Shown here: one piece after another, positions 17,822 through 26,795 of the stretch
How the letters are laid out: the number at the start of each line of letters is the position of its first letter
Position numbering within the stretch: the stretch's first letter is position 1
Assembly: GCA_963785065.1 (NCBI GenBank)
Contig: CAWATX010000004.1
Coordinates: 434,001-498,000, forward strand
DNA from: CAVSRC01 sp963785065
GTDB taxonomy: Bacteria; Pseudomonadota; Alphaproteobacteria; Rhizobiales; Kaistiaceae
Length of the DNA: 64,000 bases
Direction: 5' to 3'
The notes under the pieces: generated by a model
Seen by the model: the letters and a program-made list of their open reading frames with translations, nothing else
What the model was told of the DNA's origin: nothing
Databases searched by the model: none
Position numbers and translations under genes: made by a program

Positions 17822-18427
17822 CTACTCGGCGCCGGAAATCCGCGCCACGTAGCGCGCGATGGTGTCGACCTCGAGGTTGATCTTGTCGCCGGGCTGGCGC
17901 GCGCCAAGCGTGGTCACCTTGAGCGTATGCGGGATGAACAGGCAGTCGAAGCGATCGCCGTCGACGCCGTTCACCGTCAACGACACGCCATCGAGCGCCA
18001 CCGAACCCTTGAAGGCAATGAAGCGGGCGAGATCATGCGGCGCCTCGAAGACCATCTTGGTGGTCTCGCTGTAGTCCTGGCGCGAGACCACGGTCGCCAG
18101 CCCGTCGACATGGCCGGAGACCAGGTGTCCGCCAAGCTCGTCGCCGAGCCTCAGCGAGCGCTCCAGGTTGATGCCGCTGCCCACGTCCCAGTCCTGCGCC
18201 GTCGTGATGCGCAGCGTCTCGGGCGCCGCCTCGACCTCGAAGATGCAGCCGCCGTCCGCCTGGAGAGCCGGCGACACCACCGTCAGGCAGATGCCGTTGC
18301 AGGCGATCGAGGCGCCGACGTCGATGGTGTCGGGATCGTAGGACGACGCGATCGCGATGCGGCGCACGTCGTTACGCTCGTCGACGCGCGTGACGCGGCC
18401 GACATCGGTGACAATTCCGGTAAACAT
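17822..18427 (-). CDS. ribE: riboflavin synthase, alpha chain
   Basis: Dismutates two lumazines into riboflavin. The 201-aa product starts with the hallmark MFTGIVTDVGRV and has the duplicated lumazine-binding barrels (GASIACNGICLTVV in the first, GSVALDGVSLTVNGV in the second). It follows ribD by 6 bp and precedes ribH after about 130 bp. Confidence 0.96.
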   Translation of the reverse strand: MFTGIVTDVGRVTRVDERNDVRRIAIASSYDPDTIDVGASIACNGICLTVVSPALQADGGCIFEVEAAPETLRITTAQDWDVGSGINLERSLRLGDELGGHLVSGHVDGLATVVSRQDYSETTKMVFEAPHDLARFIAFKGSVALDGVSLTVNGVDGDRFDCLFIPHTLKVTTLGARQPGDKINLEVDTIARYVARISGAE

Positions 18428-18433
18428 GATTGC

Positions 18434-19573
18434 TTATGCCCTCAGATAACGCCGCATGGTGTCCGCGCCGACGGCGGCGGTCTCGACCAGCCGGTAGCGC
18501 GGGCTGCGCTCCAGCGCCGACAGCGCCGTGCCGGAAAGCGCCCGCACGCCGTTCGGACCGACGACCACCGGTGCGCGGAAGATGACGACCTCGTCGATCA
18601 GGTCGCCGGCGACCAGCGAGGCGGCGACTTCCGCCCCGCCCTCGGCGAAGACGCGCGTGTACCCCTCCTTGGCGAGCGCCGCCAGGGCCTGGCGCAGATC
18701 GACGCCGGCCGATGACGCGCCGATCTCGATGACCTTCGCCCCGGCTGCTGCCAGCTCGGTCTTGCGGGCCTCCGGCGCCTGCGGCCCGACCACGACGATC
18801 AGCGGCACATCGCGCGCCGTTTGCACCAGATTGGATTCCAGCGACAGCCGCCCCGAGGCATCGAGGATGACGCGCGTCGGCGTGCGGTCGGTCAGGCCGG
18901 GAAGGCGCACCGTCAGTCGCGGATTGTCGATCACCGCAGTGCCGATGCCGATCATCACCAGATCGAAATCGGTGCGCATGGCCTGCACCGCCGTGAAGGC
19001 CGCCTCGCTGGTGATGATCATGCGCTCGCCGCCGCGCGTGCCGATCATGCCGTCGGCGGAAACGGCGAGCTTCAAAGTGACGTGCGGCCGCTCCTTGGTG
19101 ATCCTCTGGATGTGGCCGGAATGCGCCCGCGCCGCCTCTGCGGCAAGCACGCCGGTGGTCACCGCGATGCCGGCCTCCTCGAGCACCGCGTGGCCCTTGC
19201 CTTGCGTGCGCGGATCGGGATCGACCATGGCGCTGACGACGCGCGCCACCTTGGCCGCGACCAGCGCCTCGCTGCACGGCTTCACCCGGCCCTTATGGGC
19301 GCAGGGTTCGAGAGTCACATAGACGGTGGCGCCTTCGGCGCGCGCGCCGGCCTCCTTCAGCGCCTCCTTCTCGGCATGGGGCCGACCACCGACCGCGGTG
19401 AAGCCGCGGCCGACGACCACCGGCGTGGCGCCGTCGGTCCTCACGATGATGCAGCCCACCGCCGGATTGGGATGGGTCTGGCCGAGATTGCGGCGCCCGA
19501 GGCGGAGCGCCGCGGCCATCATGCGCCGGTCGAATTCCGGGTCGACAGGTGCAGTGTTGCGGCGGGTCGGCAT
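18434..19573 (-). CDS. ribD: bifunctional riboflavin deaminase/reductase RibD
   Basis: Two consecutive steps of riboflavin synthesis: pyrimidine deamination then ribosyl reduction. The N-terminal deaminase has zinc motifs HAEKEAL and PCAHKGRVKPC; the C-terminal reductase begins near RPHVTLKLAVSADGMIGT and contains VFAEGGAEVAASL. 379 aa is a normal full length. It lies 4 bp after nrdR and 6 bp before ribE, so the block is likely one operon. Confidence 0.96.
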   Translation of the reverse strand: MPTRRNTAPVDPEFDRRMMAAALRLGRRNLGQTHPNPAVGCIIVRTDGATPVVVGRGFTAVGGRPHAEKEALKEAGARAEGATVYVTLEPCAHKGRVKPCSEALVAAKVARVVSAMVDPDPRTQGKGHAVLEEAGIAVTTGVLAAEAARAHSGHIQRITKERPHVTLKLAVSADGMIGTRGGERMIITSEAAFTAVQAMRTDFDLVMIGIGTAVIDNPRLTVRLPGLTDRTPTRVILDASGRLSLESNLVQTARDVPLIVVVGPQAPEARKTELAAAGAKVIEIGASSAGVDLRQALAALAKEGYTRVFAEGGAEVAASLVAGDLIDEVVIFRAPVVVGPNGVRALSGTALSALERSPRYRLVETAAVGADTMRRYLRA

Positions 19574-19577
19574 GGCG

Positions 19578-20051
19578 TCAGGTCTTCAGGATCGCCGGCG
19601 GTTCGCCGGAGAGCTCGCCGAGGACGTTCTTGAAGTCCTCGGCACCGTTGAAATTCTTGTAGACCGAAGCGAAGCGCACATAGGCGACCTCGTCGAGATT
19701 GCGCAGGCCCTCCATAGCCAGTTGGCCGATCGCCTCGGAGGCGATGTCGCTCTCGCCGCTCGATTCAAGCTGGCGGACGATGCCGTTGACCATGCGCTCG
19801 ACGCGCTCGGGATCGACGGTGCGCTTGCGCAGCGCCACCTGGACCGAGCGCATCAGCTTGTCGCGGTCGAAGGGCACCCGCCGGCCGTTGCGCTTGATCA
19901 CCGTCAGCTCGCGCAACTGCACCCGCTCGAAGGTGGTGAAGCGCCCGCCGCAGTCCGGGCAGACGCGCCGGCGGCGGATCGCGGTGTTGTCTTCCGACGG
20001 CCGCGAGTCCTTCACCTGCGTGTCAGGATTGCCGCAATAAGGACAGCGCAT
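19578..20051 (-). CDS. nrdR: transcriptional repressor NrdR
   Basis: Zinc-ribbon / ATP-cone regulator of ribonucleotide reductase genes. The 157-aa protein starts MRCPYCGNPDTQVKDSRPSE with the second Cys pair in RRVCPDCGGRFTT, followed by an ATP-cone (VIKRNGRRVPFDRDKL). It lies 35 bp after glyA. Confidence 0.97.
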   Translation of the reverse strand: MRCPYCGNPDTQVKDSRPSEDNTAIRRRRVCPDCGGRFTTFERVQLRELTVIKRNGRRVPFDRDKLMRSVQVALRKRTVDPERVERMVNGIVRQLESSGESDIASEAIGQLAMEGLRNLDEVAYVRFASVYKNFNGAEDFKNVLGELSGEPPAILKT

Positions 20052-20086
20052 CGCCCCCGCGTCCCTCTAGATACCCTCGCCGTGCC

Positions 20087-21391
20087 TCACTGGTAGATCG
20101 GGAAGCGGTCGGCGAGCACTCTCACCTTCTGCTTGACCGCGGCCTCGACCAGCGGCGCCGCCCCGTCCTCGCTCTGCGCCACCGCGTCCAGCACCTCGGC
20201 GATCAGCTGCCCGACCTGACGGAACTCGGCGACGCCGAAGCCACGCGTGGTCGAGGCCGGTGTGCCCAGCCGAATGCCGGAGGTGACGAAGGGCTTTTCC
20301 GGATCGTAGGGAATGCCGTTCTTGTTGCAGGTGAGGCCGGCGCGGCCGAGCGCCTTTTCCGAGACGTTGCCCCTCAGGCTCTTCGGCCTGAGATCGACCA
20401 GCATCAGGTGATTGTCGGTGCCGCCGGAGACGATCTCGAAGCCGACGCCCTTGAGCGTTTCGGCAAGCGCGCGGGCATTTTCGACAATGTTTTTCGCGTA
20501 AAGCTTGAACTCCGGGCGAAGCGCCTCGCCGAGCGCCACCGCTTTTGCCGCAATGACGTGCATCAGCGGACCGCCCTGCAGGCCGGGGAACACGGCCGAA
20601 TTGAGCTTCTTGGCGATCGCCTCGTCATTGGCGAGGATCAGCCCGCCGCGGGGTCCGCGCAGCGACTTGTGGGTAGTGGTGGTGGTGACGTGGGCATGGG
20701 GGATCGGCGAGGGATGCACGCCGCCGGCGACCAGCCCGGCGAAATGGGCCATGTCGACCATCAGATAGGCGCCGACCGAATCGGCGATCTCGCGGAAGCG
20801 CTTGAAGTCCCAGTAGCGCGAATAGGCGGTGCCGCCGGCCAGGATCAGCTTCGGTTTCGCCTGGTTGGCGATGCGCTCGATCTCGTCATAGTCGAGCAGC
20901 TGGTCATCGCGGCGCACATTGTAGGGCGCCACCTTGAACCACTTGCCCGACATGTTGACCGGCGAGCCGTGGGTCAGGTGCCCGCCGGCGGCCAGATCAA
21001 GGCCCATGAAGGTGTCGCCAGGCTCGAGCAGCGCCAGGAACACTGCCTGGTTCATCTGGCTGCCGGAGTTCGGCTGGACATTGGCGAAGTTCGCCCCGAA
21101 CAGTTTCTTGGCGCGCTCGATCGCCAGCGTCTCGGCGATATCGACGAACTGGCAGCCGCCGTAATAGCGCTTGCCGGGATAGCCTTCCGCGTACTTGTTG
21201 GTCATCACCGAGCCCTGCGCCTCGAGCACCGCCCTGGAGACGATGTTTTCCGAGGCGATGAGCTCGATCTCGTGCTGCTGGCGGCCAAGCTCGCTGGCGA
21301 TCGCATTAGCGATCTCGGGGTCGGATTCGGCCAGCGTTGCGGTGAAGAATCCGGGCGCGGTGTTGGCGCCGAGTTCGGCTGTGACGGACAT
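20087..21391 (-). CDS. glyA: serine hydroxymethyltransferase
   Basis: PLP enzyme that interconverts serine and glycine and supplies one-carbon units. The 434-aa product includes IELIASENIVSRAVLEAQGS, NKYAEGYPGKRYYGG and the PLP lysine motif VTTTTTHKSLRGPRGG. The ATG at 21391 is chosen for family length; the frame is open further upstream without family similarity. Confidence 0.96.
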   Translation of the reverse strand: MSVTAELGANTAPGFFTATLAESDPEIANAIASELGRQQHEIELIASENIVSRAVLEAQGSVMTNKYAEGYPGKRYYGGCQFVDIAETLAIERAKKLFGANFANVQPNSGSQMNQAVFLALLEPGDTFMGLDLAAGGHLTHGSPVNMSGKWFKVAPYNVRRDDQLLDYDEIERIANQAKPKLILAGGTAYSRYWDFKRFREIADSVGAYLMVDMAHFAGLVAGGVHPSPIPHAHVTTTTTHKSLRGPRGGLILANDEAIAKKLNSAVFPGLQGGPLMHVIAAKAVALGEALRPEFKLYAKNIVENARALAETLKGVGFEIVSGGTDNHLMLVDLRPKSLRGNVSEKALGRAGLTCNKNGIPYDPEKPFVTSGIRLGTPASTTRGFGVAEFRQVGQLIAEVLDAVAQSEDGAAPLVEAAVKQKVRVLADRFPIYQ

Positions 21392-21423
21392 GGGCCATTC
21401 CTGTCGGCAAGAAGCAAAAGCAC

Positions 21424-21443
21424 CGGCCGGCGGATGCCGGCCG
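21424..21443 (-). promoter_or_regulatory. hairpin in the glyA leader
   Basis: CGGCCGGC and GCCGGCCG form a perfect 8-bp stem with a GGAT/ATCC tetraloop, 33 bases upstream of the glyA ATG. It is not followed by a T-run and does not resemble a known glycine, SAM or serC riboswitch. It may modulate glyA translation or be a small repeat. Confidence 0.4.
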
Positions 21444-21519
21444 AAACCCGGACGGGCTCTATCACAGTTGCGCGGCAGGCGCCACGGAACCGCCCTCACC
21501 GACCGGCGGCGATGGGGCC

Positions 21520-22857
21520 CTACTGTGGCGTCGCGGGGGCGGCGATCGGGGTGATGGGCATACCGGCTCCATCTACCGGTACGGGCGCGGCATTGGCCTC
21601 CGCCGTCACCTGTTCGAGTCCGTCCAGATTGTAGATATCATTGCGGAAATTGACGATGCCGTCGGTCGTCGACCAGGCCGTGATGTAGGTCCAGTGGAGC
21701 GGGATCGGATCGGCCACCCTGACGTTCACCTGCTCGATGTTGCGCAGCTCTGCATCCACCACGTCCGGTGTCTGGCCGGGGGTGTTCTTGAGAATCCAGG
21801 TGATCAGTTCACGGATGTTCTGGATGCGCACGCAGCCCGACGAATCGAAGCGGAAATCGTCGTTGAACAGACCCTTGTGCGGCGTGTCGTGCATGTAGAC
21901 GCCGTCGGGGCTGGGGAAGTTGATCTTGACGATGCCCAGCGAGTTGAAGTCACCCGGGTCCTGGCGGAAGCGGTAGTTGACCGCATCGTCGGTCGTCCAG
22001 TCGATCGCCGTTTCCGGAACCTCGTTGCCCTTGTGATCGTAGATGCGGATATGCCACGTCGACAGGTAGGTGGGATCCTTCTGCATCAGCGGGATCAGGT
22101 CCTTGCGGATGATGCTCGCCGGCACCGTCCAGTAAGGATGGAAGTTGATCTCGGTGATCTTCGAATTGACGATCGGCGAGGGCCGCGTGACCTTGCCGAC
22201 GACGGCGGTGTGGCGCTGCACGACGACGCCGTTCTCGACCACCTCGACCGAGGCCGCCGGGATGTTGACCATCACATAGCGCTCAGGCAGCGGCTTGGCC
22301 GTCAGCACCTTGAGGCGCGTCAGATTGGTGGCGAGCTGCTGCAGGCGCACCTGGGCAGACACGTTGAGCGCGGCGAAGCTGGAGTCGCCGACGACGCCGT
22401 CGGGCTGGATGCCGTGGCGCGCCTGGAAGCGCTTGACCGCCGCATCGACGTAGGAATCGAAGGCGGTCGAATTGTTGTCCGCCGCGGCGGGCAGATCGCC
22501 GGCAATCGCCAGGCGCTGGCGCAGCACAGCCACCGCCGGGTTGCTCATGCCGATCCTCAGTGCCTTGTCGGAGGGCACGGTCGGCCAGCCGCCGCGGGAG
22601 ACGATGCCGGAATATTCGGCAATGGCGCTCTGCAGCGCGCCGATGATCTGCGGCGACATGGTCGGAATCGAGGTGCGCACGTCGGCGGCGCTCACCGAGG
22701 CCGCGTCGAATCCGTCCGACCACTCGGTGCTGCCGCTGCGCTGCAGCACCTCGCCGATCGGGTCCTGGGCAAACGCCGGCACGGCGGCAAGCCCGGCCGC
22801 CAACATGGCTGTCGCCAGCAAGCCAGTCCGCAATATCGTCACGCAACAGGCAGTCAT
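21520..22857 (-). CDS. L,D-transpeptidase with peptidoglycan-binding domain (LdtP-like)
   Basis: Periplasmic cross-linking enzyme of the YkuD family. The 445-aa precursor has a signal peptide (about residues 1-30, ending VPAFA before QDP), a peptidoglycan-binding domain (about 110-165) and the catalytic domain with HDTPHKGLF and SSGCVRI (nucleophile about Cys342). It resembles the ErfK/YcbB-type enzyme of Hyphomicrobiales named LdtP in Liberibacter. The adjacent MarR-family gene is its likely regulator. The ATG at 22857 best fits a signal peptide. Confidence 0.9.
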   Translation of the reverse strand: MTACCVTILRTGLLATAMLAAGLAAVPAFAQDPIGEVLQRSGSTEWSDGFDAASVSAADVRTSIPTMSPQIIGALQSAIAEYSGIVSRGGWPTVPSDKALRIGMSNPAVAVLRQRLAIAGDLPAAADNNSTAFDSYVDAAVKRFQARHGIQPDGVVGDSSFAALNVSAQVRLQQLATNLTRLKVLTAKPLPERYVMVNIPAASVEVVENGVVVQRHTAVVGKVTRPSPIVNSKITEINFHPYWTVPASIIRKDLIPLMQKDPTYLSTWHIRIYDHKGNEVPETAIDWTTDDAVNYRFRQDPGDFNSLGIVKINFPSPDGVYMHDTPHKGLFNDDFRFDSSGCVRIQNIRELITWILKNTPGQTPDVVDAELRNIEQVNVRVADPIPLHWTYITAWSTTDGIVNFRNDIYNLDGLEQVTAEANAAPVPVDGAGMPITPIAAPATPQ

Positions 22858-22916
22858 CAGGATGCGAGCCTCGTTAGTCCTTTGAATCTCCGACACTTCC
22901 GCCCTTGGATTCCGAC

Positions 22917-22940
22917 GTAACACGCTCGCCGACACGTTAC
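22917..22940 (-). promoter_or_regulatory. inverted repeat in the L,D-transpeptidase upstream region
   Basis: GTAAC (22917-22921) and GTTAC (22936-22940) are separated by 14 bp, in the gap upstream of the transpeptidase gene. The spacing and AT-containing arms would suit a dimeric winged-helix regulator such as the MarR protein encoded just upstream. This is inference from position only. Confidence 0.3.
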
Positions 22941-23079
22941 AATTGCAACGGTCGTGCCCTCCCCGCCGATTCGCGAAGATTTGAACCGCAACCGGGGACG
23001 CCGTCGGAACTTCTCTTGGTCAGTTTATGTGGCGCTTTCGCGGCGCAGGTCCAGTCCATGCGCAACGCAAGAGTCGAAA

Positions 23080-23100
23080 CGGCCCGGCAGAGCCGGGCCG
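23080..23100 (-). terminator. terminator-like hairpin downstream of the MarR gene
   Basis: CGGCCCGGC and GCCGGGCCG pair perfectly around a 3-base loop; on the minus strand TTTCGACTCTT follows. An alternative outer pairing CGAAACGGCC/GGCCGTTTCG (to about 23120) overlaps it. Located about 33 bp after the ldtR-like stop; T-run is weak. Confidence 0.5.
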
Positions 23101-23132
23101 CGTCGCAGGCCGTTTCGCTTGGGAGGAAGGCT

Positions 23133-23645
23133 CTACAGCCGGTAGAGAATCTGGTCCGTCCAGAACCGCTCCAGCCGCTGCAGGGAGCGGTTGAGGGTGT
23201 GGAAATCGTCGGCGCCGATGCCGCCGACCTGGTCGATCGAGCGGATGTGGCGCTCGTACAGGCCGTTGACGATGTCGGCGACCTCCCGGCCCTTTTCGGT
23301 CAGGCTGACGCGCACCGAACGGCGGTCCATGCGCGAGCGCTGGTGATGGATGTAGCCCATCTCGACCAGCTTCTTCAGGTTGTAGGACACGTTCGAGCCG
23401 AGATAGTAGCCGCGCGTCCTGAGCTCGCCGGCGGTCAGCTCCGAATCGCCGATATTGGACAGCAGCAGCGCCTGCACGCTGTTCACGTCCGAGCGTCCGG
23501 CGCGGTCGAACTCGTCCTTGATGACGTCAAGCAGGCGCCGATGCAGGCGCTCCACCAGCGTCAGTGCTTCCAGATAGAGTGGCTTCAGTTCCACCCCACG
23601 CGGAGGCTGGGGAACAGCCTCCACTGCCCTTTTTGCCATTGCCAT
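23133..23645 (-). CDS. ldtR: MarR family winged-helix regulator, LdtR-like
   Basis: Transcriptional regulator of 170 aa with a MarR core: VNSVQALLLSNIGDSELTAG, recognition helix GYYLGSNVSYNLKKLVEMGY and wing RSRMDRRSVRVSLTEKG. Sequence and position beside an L,D-transpeptidase match LdtR of Liberibacter/Sinorhizobium, which activates ldtP and influences envelope stress tolerance (established for those species). GAGAGG lies 6 bp before the ATG at 23645. Confidence 0.88.
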   Translation of the reverse strand: MAMAKRAVEAVPQPPRGVELKPLYLEALTLVERLHRRLLDVIKDEFDRAGRSDVNSVQALLLSNIGDSELTAGELRTRGYYLGSNVSYNLKKLVEMGYIHHQRSRMDRRSVRVSLTEKGREVADIVNGLYERHIRSIDQVGGIGADDFHTLNRSLQRLERFWTDQILYRL

Positions 23646-23796
23646 GATCGCCTCTCTGTTCGGCAGGTGTTTTCCCTGCTCTCATGGAGGCAACCATACG
23701 CAAAGCGACTAAAAATCGGCTTAAGCACCAGCCTTAACATGGGCTTACCAGGATTGCTCGATTTGCGCGGAAATCCGCCGTTGCGGAAGCCCGGTC

Positions 23797-24204
23797 TCAG
23801 CCGCGCCGGGAAAGAAAGGTCAGGGCGACGAAGGCCGCGATGGTCAGCACGTGCAGCAGCACGATGGGCAGGTCGCTGCCGTAGGTCGGGATGAAGACGG
23901 TGTGCAGCGCAATGGCGGAGAGCGCCGCGAGCAGCCACACCACCTTGCCCCAGGCGACCCGCATCCACAGGCCGACCGAGGCGACCAGGTCGATCACCGA
24001 CAGATACATGGTGGCGACCTTCCACGGCGCGGTCATCGCCTCGAACGAGCCGGTGGCACCGGGCAGGATGCCGAGGATGATCGCCCACTCGCGCAGGCCA
24101 AGCAGCATCATCAGCACCGACAGGGCGATGAGATAGTAGTCGAGCACCACGTCGAAGCGGTCGCGCTCGACCTGCGGCGTCTGTGATAGATCGTCGTTGA
24201 CCAT
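23797..24204 (-). CDS. DUF6163-type small membrane protein
   Basis: Integral membrane protein of 135 aa with four predicted helices (from about VVLDYYLIALSVLMMLLGLR, WAIILGILPG, VWLLAALSAIALHTVFIP and IVLLHVLTIAAFVALTFLS). It lies between the ldtR-like gene and hemB, as homologues annotated DUF6163 do in Hyphomicrobiales. Function unknown. The start at 24204 (MVNDDLSQ) is preferred to an upstream in-frame start at 24255. Confidence 0.75.
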   Translation of the reverse strand: MVNDDLSQTPQVERDRFDVVLDYYLIALSVLMMLLGLREWAIILGILPGATGSFEAMTAPWKVATMYLSVIDLVASVGLWMRVAWGKVVWLLAALSAIALHTVFIPTYGSDLPIVLLHVLTIAAFVALTFLSRRG

Positions 24205-24357
24205 CTGCCTCGGTCCCGATGGGCTCCTCATCCCCTGCCCGGCCAGCCCTATCATCTACGCCGCAATCCGGGCCAGCGGCAATCGGCTGTCCGCGCGGCA
24301 AAAGGTGGTATGTTTCGCCCTCTTCAAATCCAGAGCGAACCGCACCCAGGACCACCG

Positions 24358-25380
24358 ATGACTGCGCCCCTGAAGCCCGTCCGCCCCGATGTCGACCGGA
24401 TTACCGGCCGGCGCCGGCTCCGTCGCAACCGCCGCGCCGACTGGTCGCGGCGCCTGGTGCGCGAGACCACGCTCACGGTCGACGACCTGATCTGGCCGAT
24501 CTTCGTGATCGACGGGGAGAACCGCCGCGAGCCGATCGCGGCCATGCCCGGCGTCGAGCGCCTGTCCGTCGACCTCGCCGCGCGCGAGGCTGAGCGCGGA
24601 GCGCGCCTCGGCATCCCGGCGATCGCCATCTTTCCCAATGTCGACATGGCGCTCCGCGACCAGACCGGCTCGGAGATCCTCAACCCGGACAACCTGATGT
24701 GCCGGGCGGCGCGCGCCATCAAGGCGGCCGTGCCGGAGATCGGGGTCATCACCGACGCCGCACTCGACCCGTTCACCGATCACGGCCACGACGGCATCCT
24801 GCGCGACGGCATCATCGTCAACGACGAGAGCGTGGCGCAGATCACTCGCGCCGCCGTGCTGCAGGCGGAAGCCGGCGCCGATATCATCGCGCCCTCCGAC
24901 ATGATGGACGGACGCATCGGGGCGATCCGCGAGGCGCTCGACGCAGCCGGCCATTCCGACGTCGCCATCATGTCCTACACGGCGAAGTATGCCTCGGCCT
25001 TCTACGGGCCTTATCGCGAGGCGATCGGCACCGACCGGACGCTGAAGGGCGACAAGCTGACCTATTATGTCGCCTCGGAGAACAGCGACGACGCCATGCG
25101 CGAGGCGGAGACCGACATCGCCGAGGGCGCCGATATGCTGATGGTGAAGCCGGGCATGCCCTATCTCGACGTGCTCTTCCGCATGAAGGAGACCTTCGGC
25201 CTGCCGACCTTCGTCTATCAGGTGTCGGGCGAATATTCGATGATCCGGGCGGCCGCGGCCAATGGCTGGATCGACGGCGACAGGGCGATGCTGGAATCGC
25301 TCATCGCCTTCAAGCGCGCCGGCGCCGACGGCATCCTCACCTACTTCGCCCCCTTCGTGGCGGAGAGACTGAGGAAGTGA
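24358..25380 (+). CDS. hemB: delta-aminolevulinic acid dehydratase (porphobilinogen synthase)
   Basis: Condenses two aminolevulinates to porphobilinogen for haem and tetrapyrroles. The 340-aa protein has the two active-site lysines in SYTAKYASAFYGPYREA and MVKPGMPYLD. The metal loop reads DAALDPFTDHGHDG, without the cysteines of the zinc-dependent class, so it belongs to the magnesium-type enzymes. The ATG at 24358 is preferred; one at 24310 is in frame. Divergent from the DUF6163 gene. Confidence 0.96.
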   Translation: MTAPLKPVRPDVDRITGRRRLRRNRRADWSRRLVRETTLTVDDLIWPIFVIDGENRREPIAAMPGVERLSVDLAAREAERGARLGIPAIAIFPNVDMALRDQTGSEILNPDNLMCRAARAIKAAVPEIGVITDAALDPFTDHGHDGILRDGIIVNDESVAQITRAAVLQAEAGADIIAPSDMMDGRIGAIREALDAAGHSDVAIMSYTAKYASAFYGPYREAIGTDRTLKGDKLTYYVASENSDDAMREAETDIAEGADMLMVKPGMPYLDVLFRMKETFGLPTFVYQVSGEYSMIRAAAANGWIDGDRAMLESLIAFKRAGADGILTYFAPFVAERLRK

Positions 25381-25384
25381 CCGC

Positions 25385-25455
25385 GTAGCCAGCAAGGAGC
25401 GAAGCGGACCGCGGGCTCACGATCCCGGATTTCGCCAAGGCTCGATCGGGGCTAC
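25385..25455. repeat. REP-like palindromic intergenic repeat
   Basis: GTAGCC (25385-25390) and GGCTAC (25450-25455) frame a sequence containing further dyads (GATCCCGG... with ATCGGGG). The style, GTAGCC-CCGAT...ATCCGGG..GGCTAC, is that of a repeat widespread in Hyphomicrobiales intergenic regions. It fills the hemB-threonine dehydratase gap. Confidence 0.55.
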
Positions 25456-25463
25456 AAGCATCC

Positions 25464-26684
25464 ATGCTCGACACCCTCCCCACGCTCGCCGATATCCGCG
25501 CCGCAGCGGACCAGCTCGCGGGCGTGGTCATGCGCACGCCGTTCCTGCCCGCCCCGCGCCTGTCGCAGCTCACCGGCGCCGACATCTGGGTCAAATACGA
25601 GAACCTGCAGGCGACCGCCTCGTTCAAGGAGCGCGGCGCGCTGATCAAGATGCTGGCGCTCAGCCCTGAGGAGCGTGCGCGCGGCGTCATCGCCATGTCG
25701 GCCGGCAACCACGCCCAGGCGGTCGCCTGGCATGCCCAGCGGCTCGGCATCCACGCCACCATCGTCATGCCGGCGCGCACGCCCTTCGTGAAGATCGCCG
25801 CCACCCGCTCCTTCGGCGCCGAGGTGGTGATCGACGGCGAGACGCTGGCCGATTGCCAGACGATCGTCGAGACGCGGATCGCGGAGAGCGGCGCGGTTCT
25901 GGTCCATCCCTATGACGACCCCCATGTCATCGCCGGCCAGGGCACCATCGGCCTGGAGATCATCGCCGACCAGCCCGGCCTCGATGCGGTCATCGTGCCG
26001 GTCGGCGGCGGCGGGCTGATCGCCGGCGTCGCCATCGCGGTTAAGACCTTGAAGCCTGAAACCGAGGTCATCGGCGTGGAAACCGCACTCTATCCCTCCA
26101 TGTGGGCGGCGTTGCGCGGCGAGCATCCGACCATCGGCGGCGATACGCTGGCCGAGGGCATCGCGGTCAAGAATGTCGGCAGGCTGACATTGGAAGCCGT
26201 CCGCCGCCATGTCGACGACGTGGTGCTGGCCAGCGAGGGATCGATCGAGCGGGCGATCGCCGCCTATCTGATGCTGCAGAAGACCATGGCCGAGGGTGCC
26301 GGCGCCGCCGGCCTCGCTGCCGTGCTCTCGGATCCCGAGCGCTTCCGCGGCCGCCGCGTCGGGCTGATCCTGGCCGGCGGCAATATCGACCCGCGCCTTG
26401 CCGCCTCGATCATGGTGCGCGAGCTCGCCCGCGAGCAGCAGGTGATCGCGGTCCGCGTCATCATCAGCGACCGCCCCGGCATCCTGGCGGAGATCGCCCG
26501 CGTCATCGGCGCGGCCGGCGGCAACATCCTGGACGTCCACCACAACCGCACCATGCTCAACGTGCCGCCGAAGGGGGCCAGCGTCGATGTCACCATGGAG
26601 ACCCATGGCCCCGACCACGCCGCCGAGATCGTCGCGGCGCTGACCGCCCGCGGTTTCGGGGTGGAGCGCCTCGATACGCCGTAA
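25464..26684 (+). CDS. threonine ammonia-lyase (threonine dehydratase) with ACT domain
   Basis: PLP-dependent deamination of threonine (or serine) to 2-oxobutyrate. The 406-aa protein has the PLP lysine motif ATASFKERGA (Lys55), SAGNHAQAVAW, the phosphate-binding glycines VPVGGGGLIAG and a C-terminal ACT domain (about 325-403, starting VIISDRPGILAEIARVIG). One ACT domain and this length match the catabolic/TdcB-ACT type rather than the 500-aa biosynthetic IlvA. It follows hemB after a repeat-containing gap. Confidence 0.9.
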   Translation: MLDTLPTLADIRAAADQLAGVVMRTPFLPAPRLSQLTGADIWVKYENLQATASFKERGALIKMLALSPEERARGVIAMSAGNHAQAVAWHAQRLGIHATIVMPARTPFVKIAATRSFGAEVVIDGETLADCQTIVETRIAESGAVLVHPYDDPHVIAGQGTIGLEIIADQPGLDAVIVPVGGGGLIAGVAIAVKTLKPETEVIGVETALYPSMWAALRGEHPTIGGDTLAEGIAVKNVGRLTLEAVRRHVDDVVLASEGSIERAIAAYLMLQKTMAEGAGAAGLAAVLSDPERFRGRRVGLILAGGNIDPRLAASIMVRELAREQQVIAVRVIISDRPGILAEIARVIGAAGGNILDVHHNRTMLNVPPKGASVDVTMETHGPDHAAEIVAALTARGFGVERLDTP

Positions 26685-26700
26685 GCCGATTTCCCGTTCG

Positions 26701-26749
26701 TCCCCGCGAGGGTCGCCGAGGCCATCCAGCACCACGACATCGCCGGGGA
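26701..26749. repeat. imperfect palindromic intergenic repeat
   Basis: TCCCCGCGA (26701-26709) pairs with TCGCCGGGGA (26740-26749) with one bulged base, enclosing GGTCGCCGAGGCCATCC. It lies between threonine dehydratase and the RDD gene and looks like a REP-type element. Confidence 0.5.
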
Positions 26750-26795
26750 ATTCGCTATACTGCTCCGCGCAAACGAATCCGGGATGGACCCAGCC

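Noticed and set aside
18434..18715. Plus-strand frames across the riboflavin genes
   Set aside because: Shadow frames opposite ribD/ribE; motif content lies entirely on the minus strand.
21392..21519. Possible glycine or SAM riboswitch upstream of glyA
   Set aside because: Only a simple 8-bp GC hairpin is visible; no tandem aptamer core, no terminator or sequestrator could be recognised.
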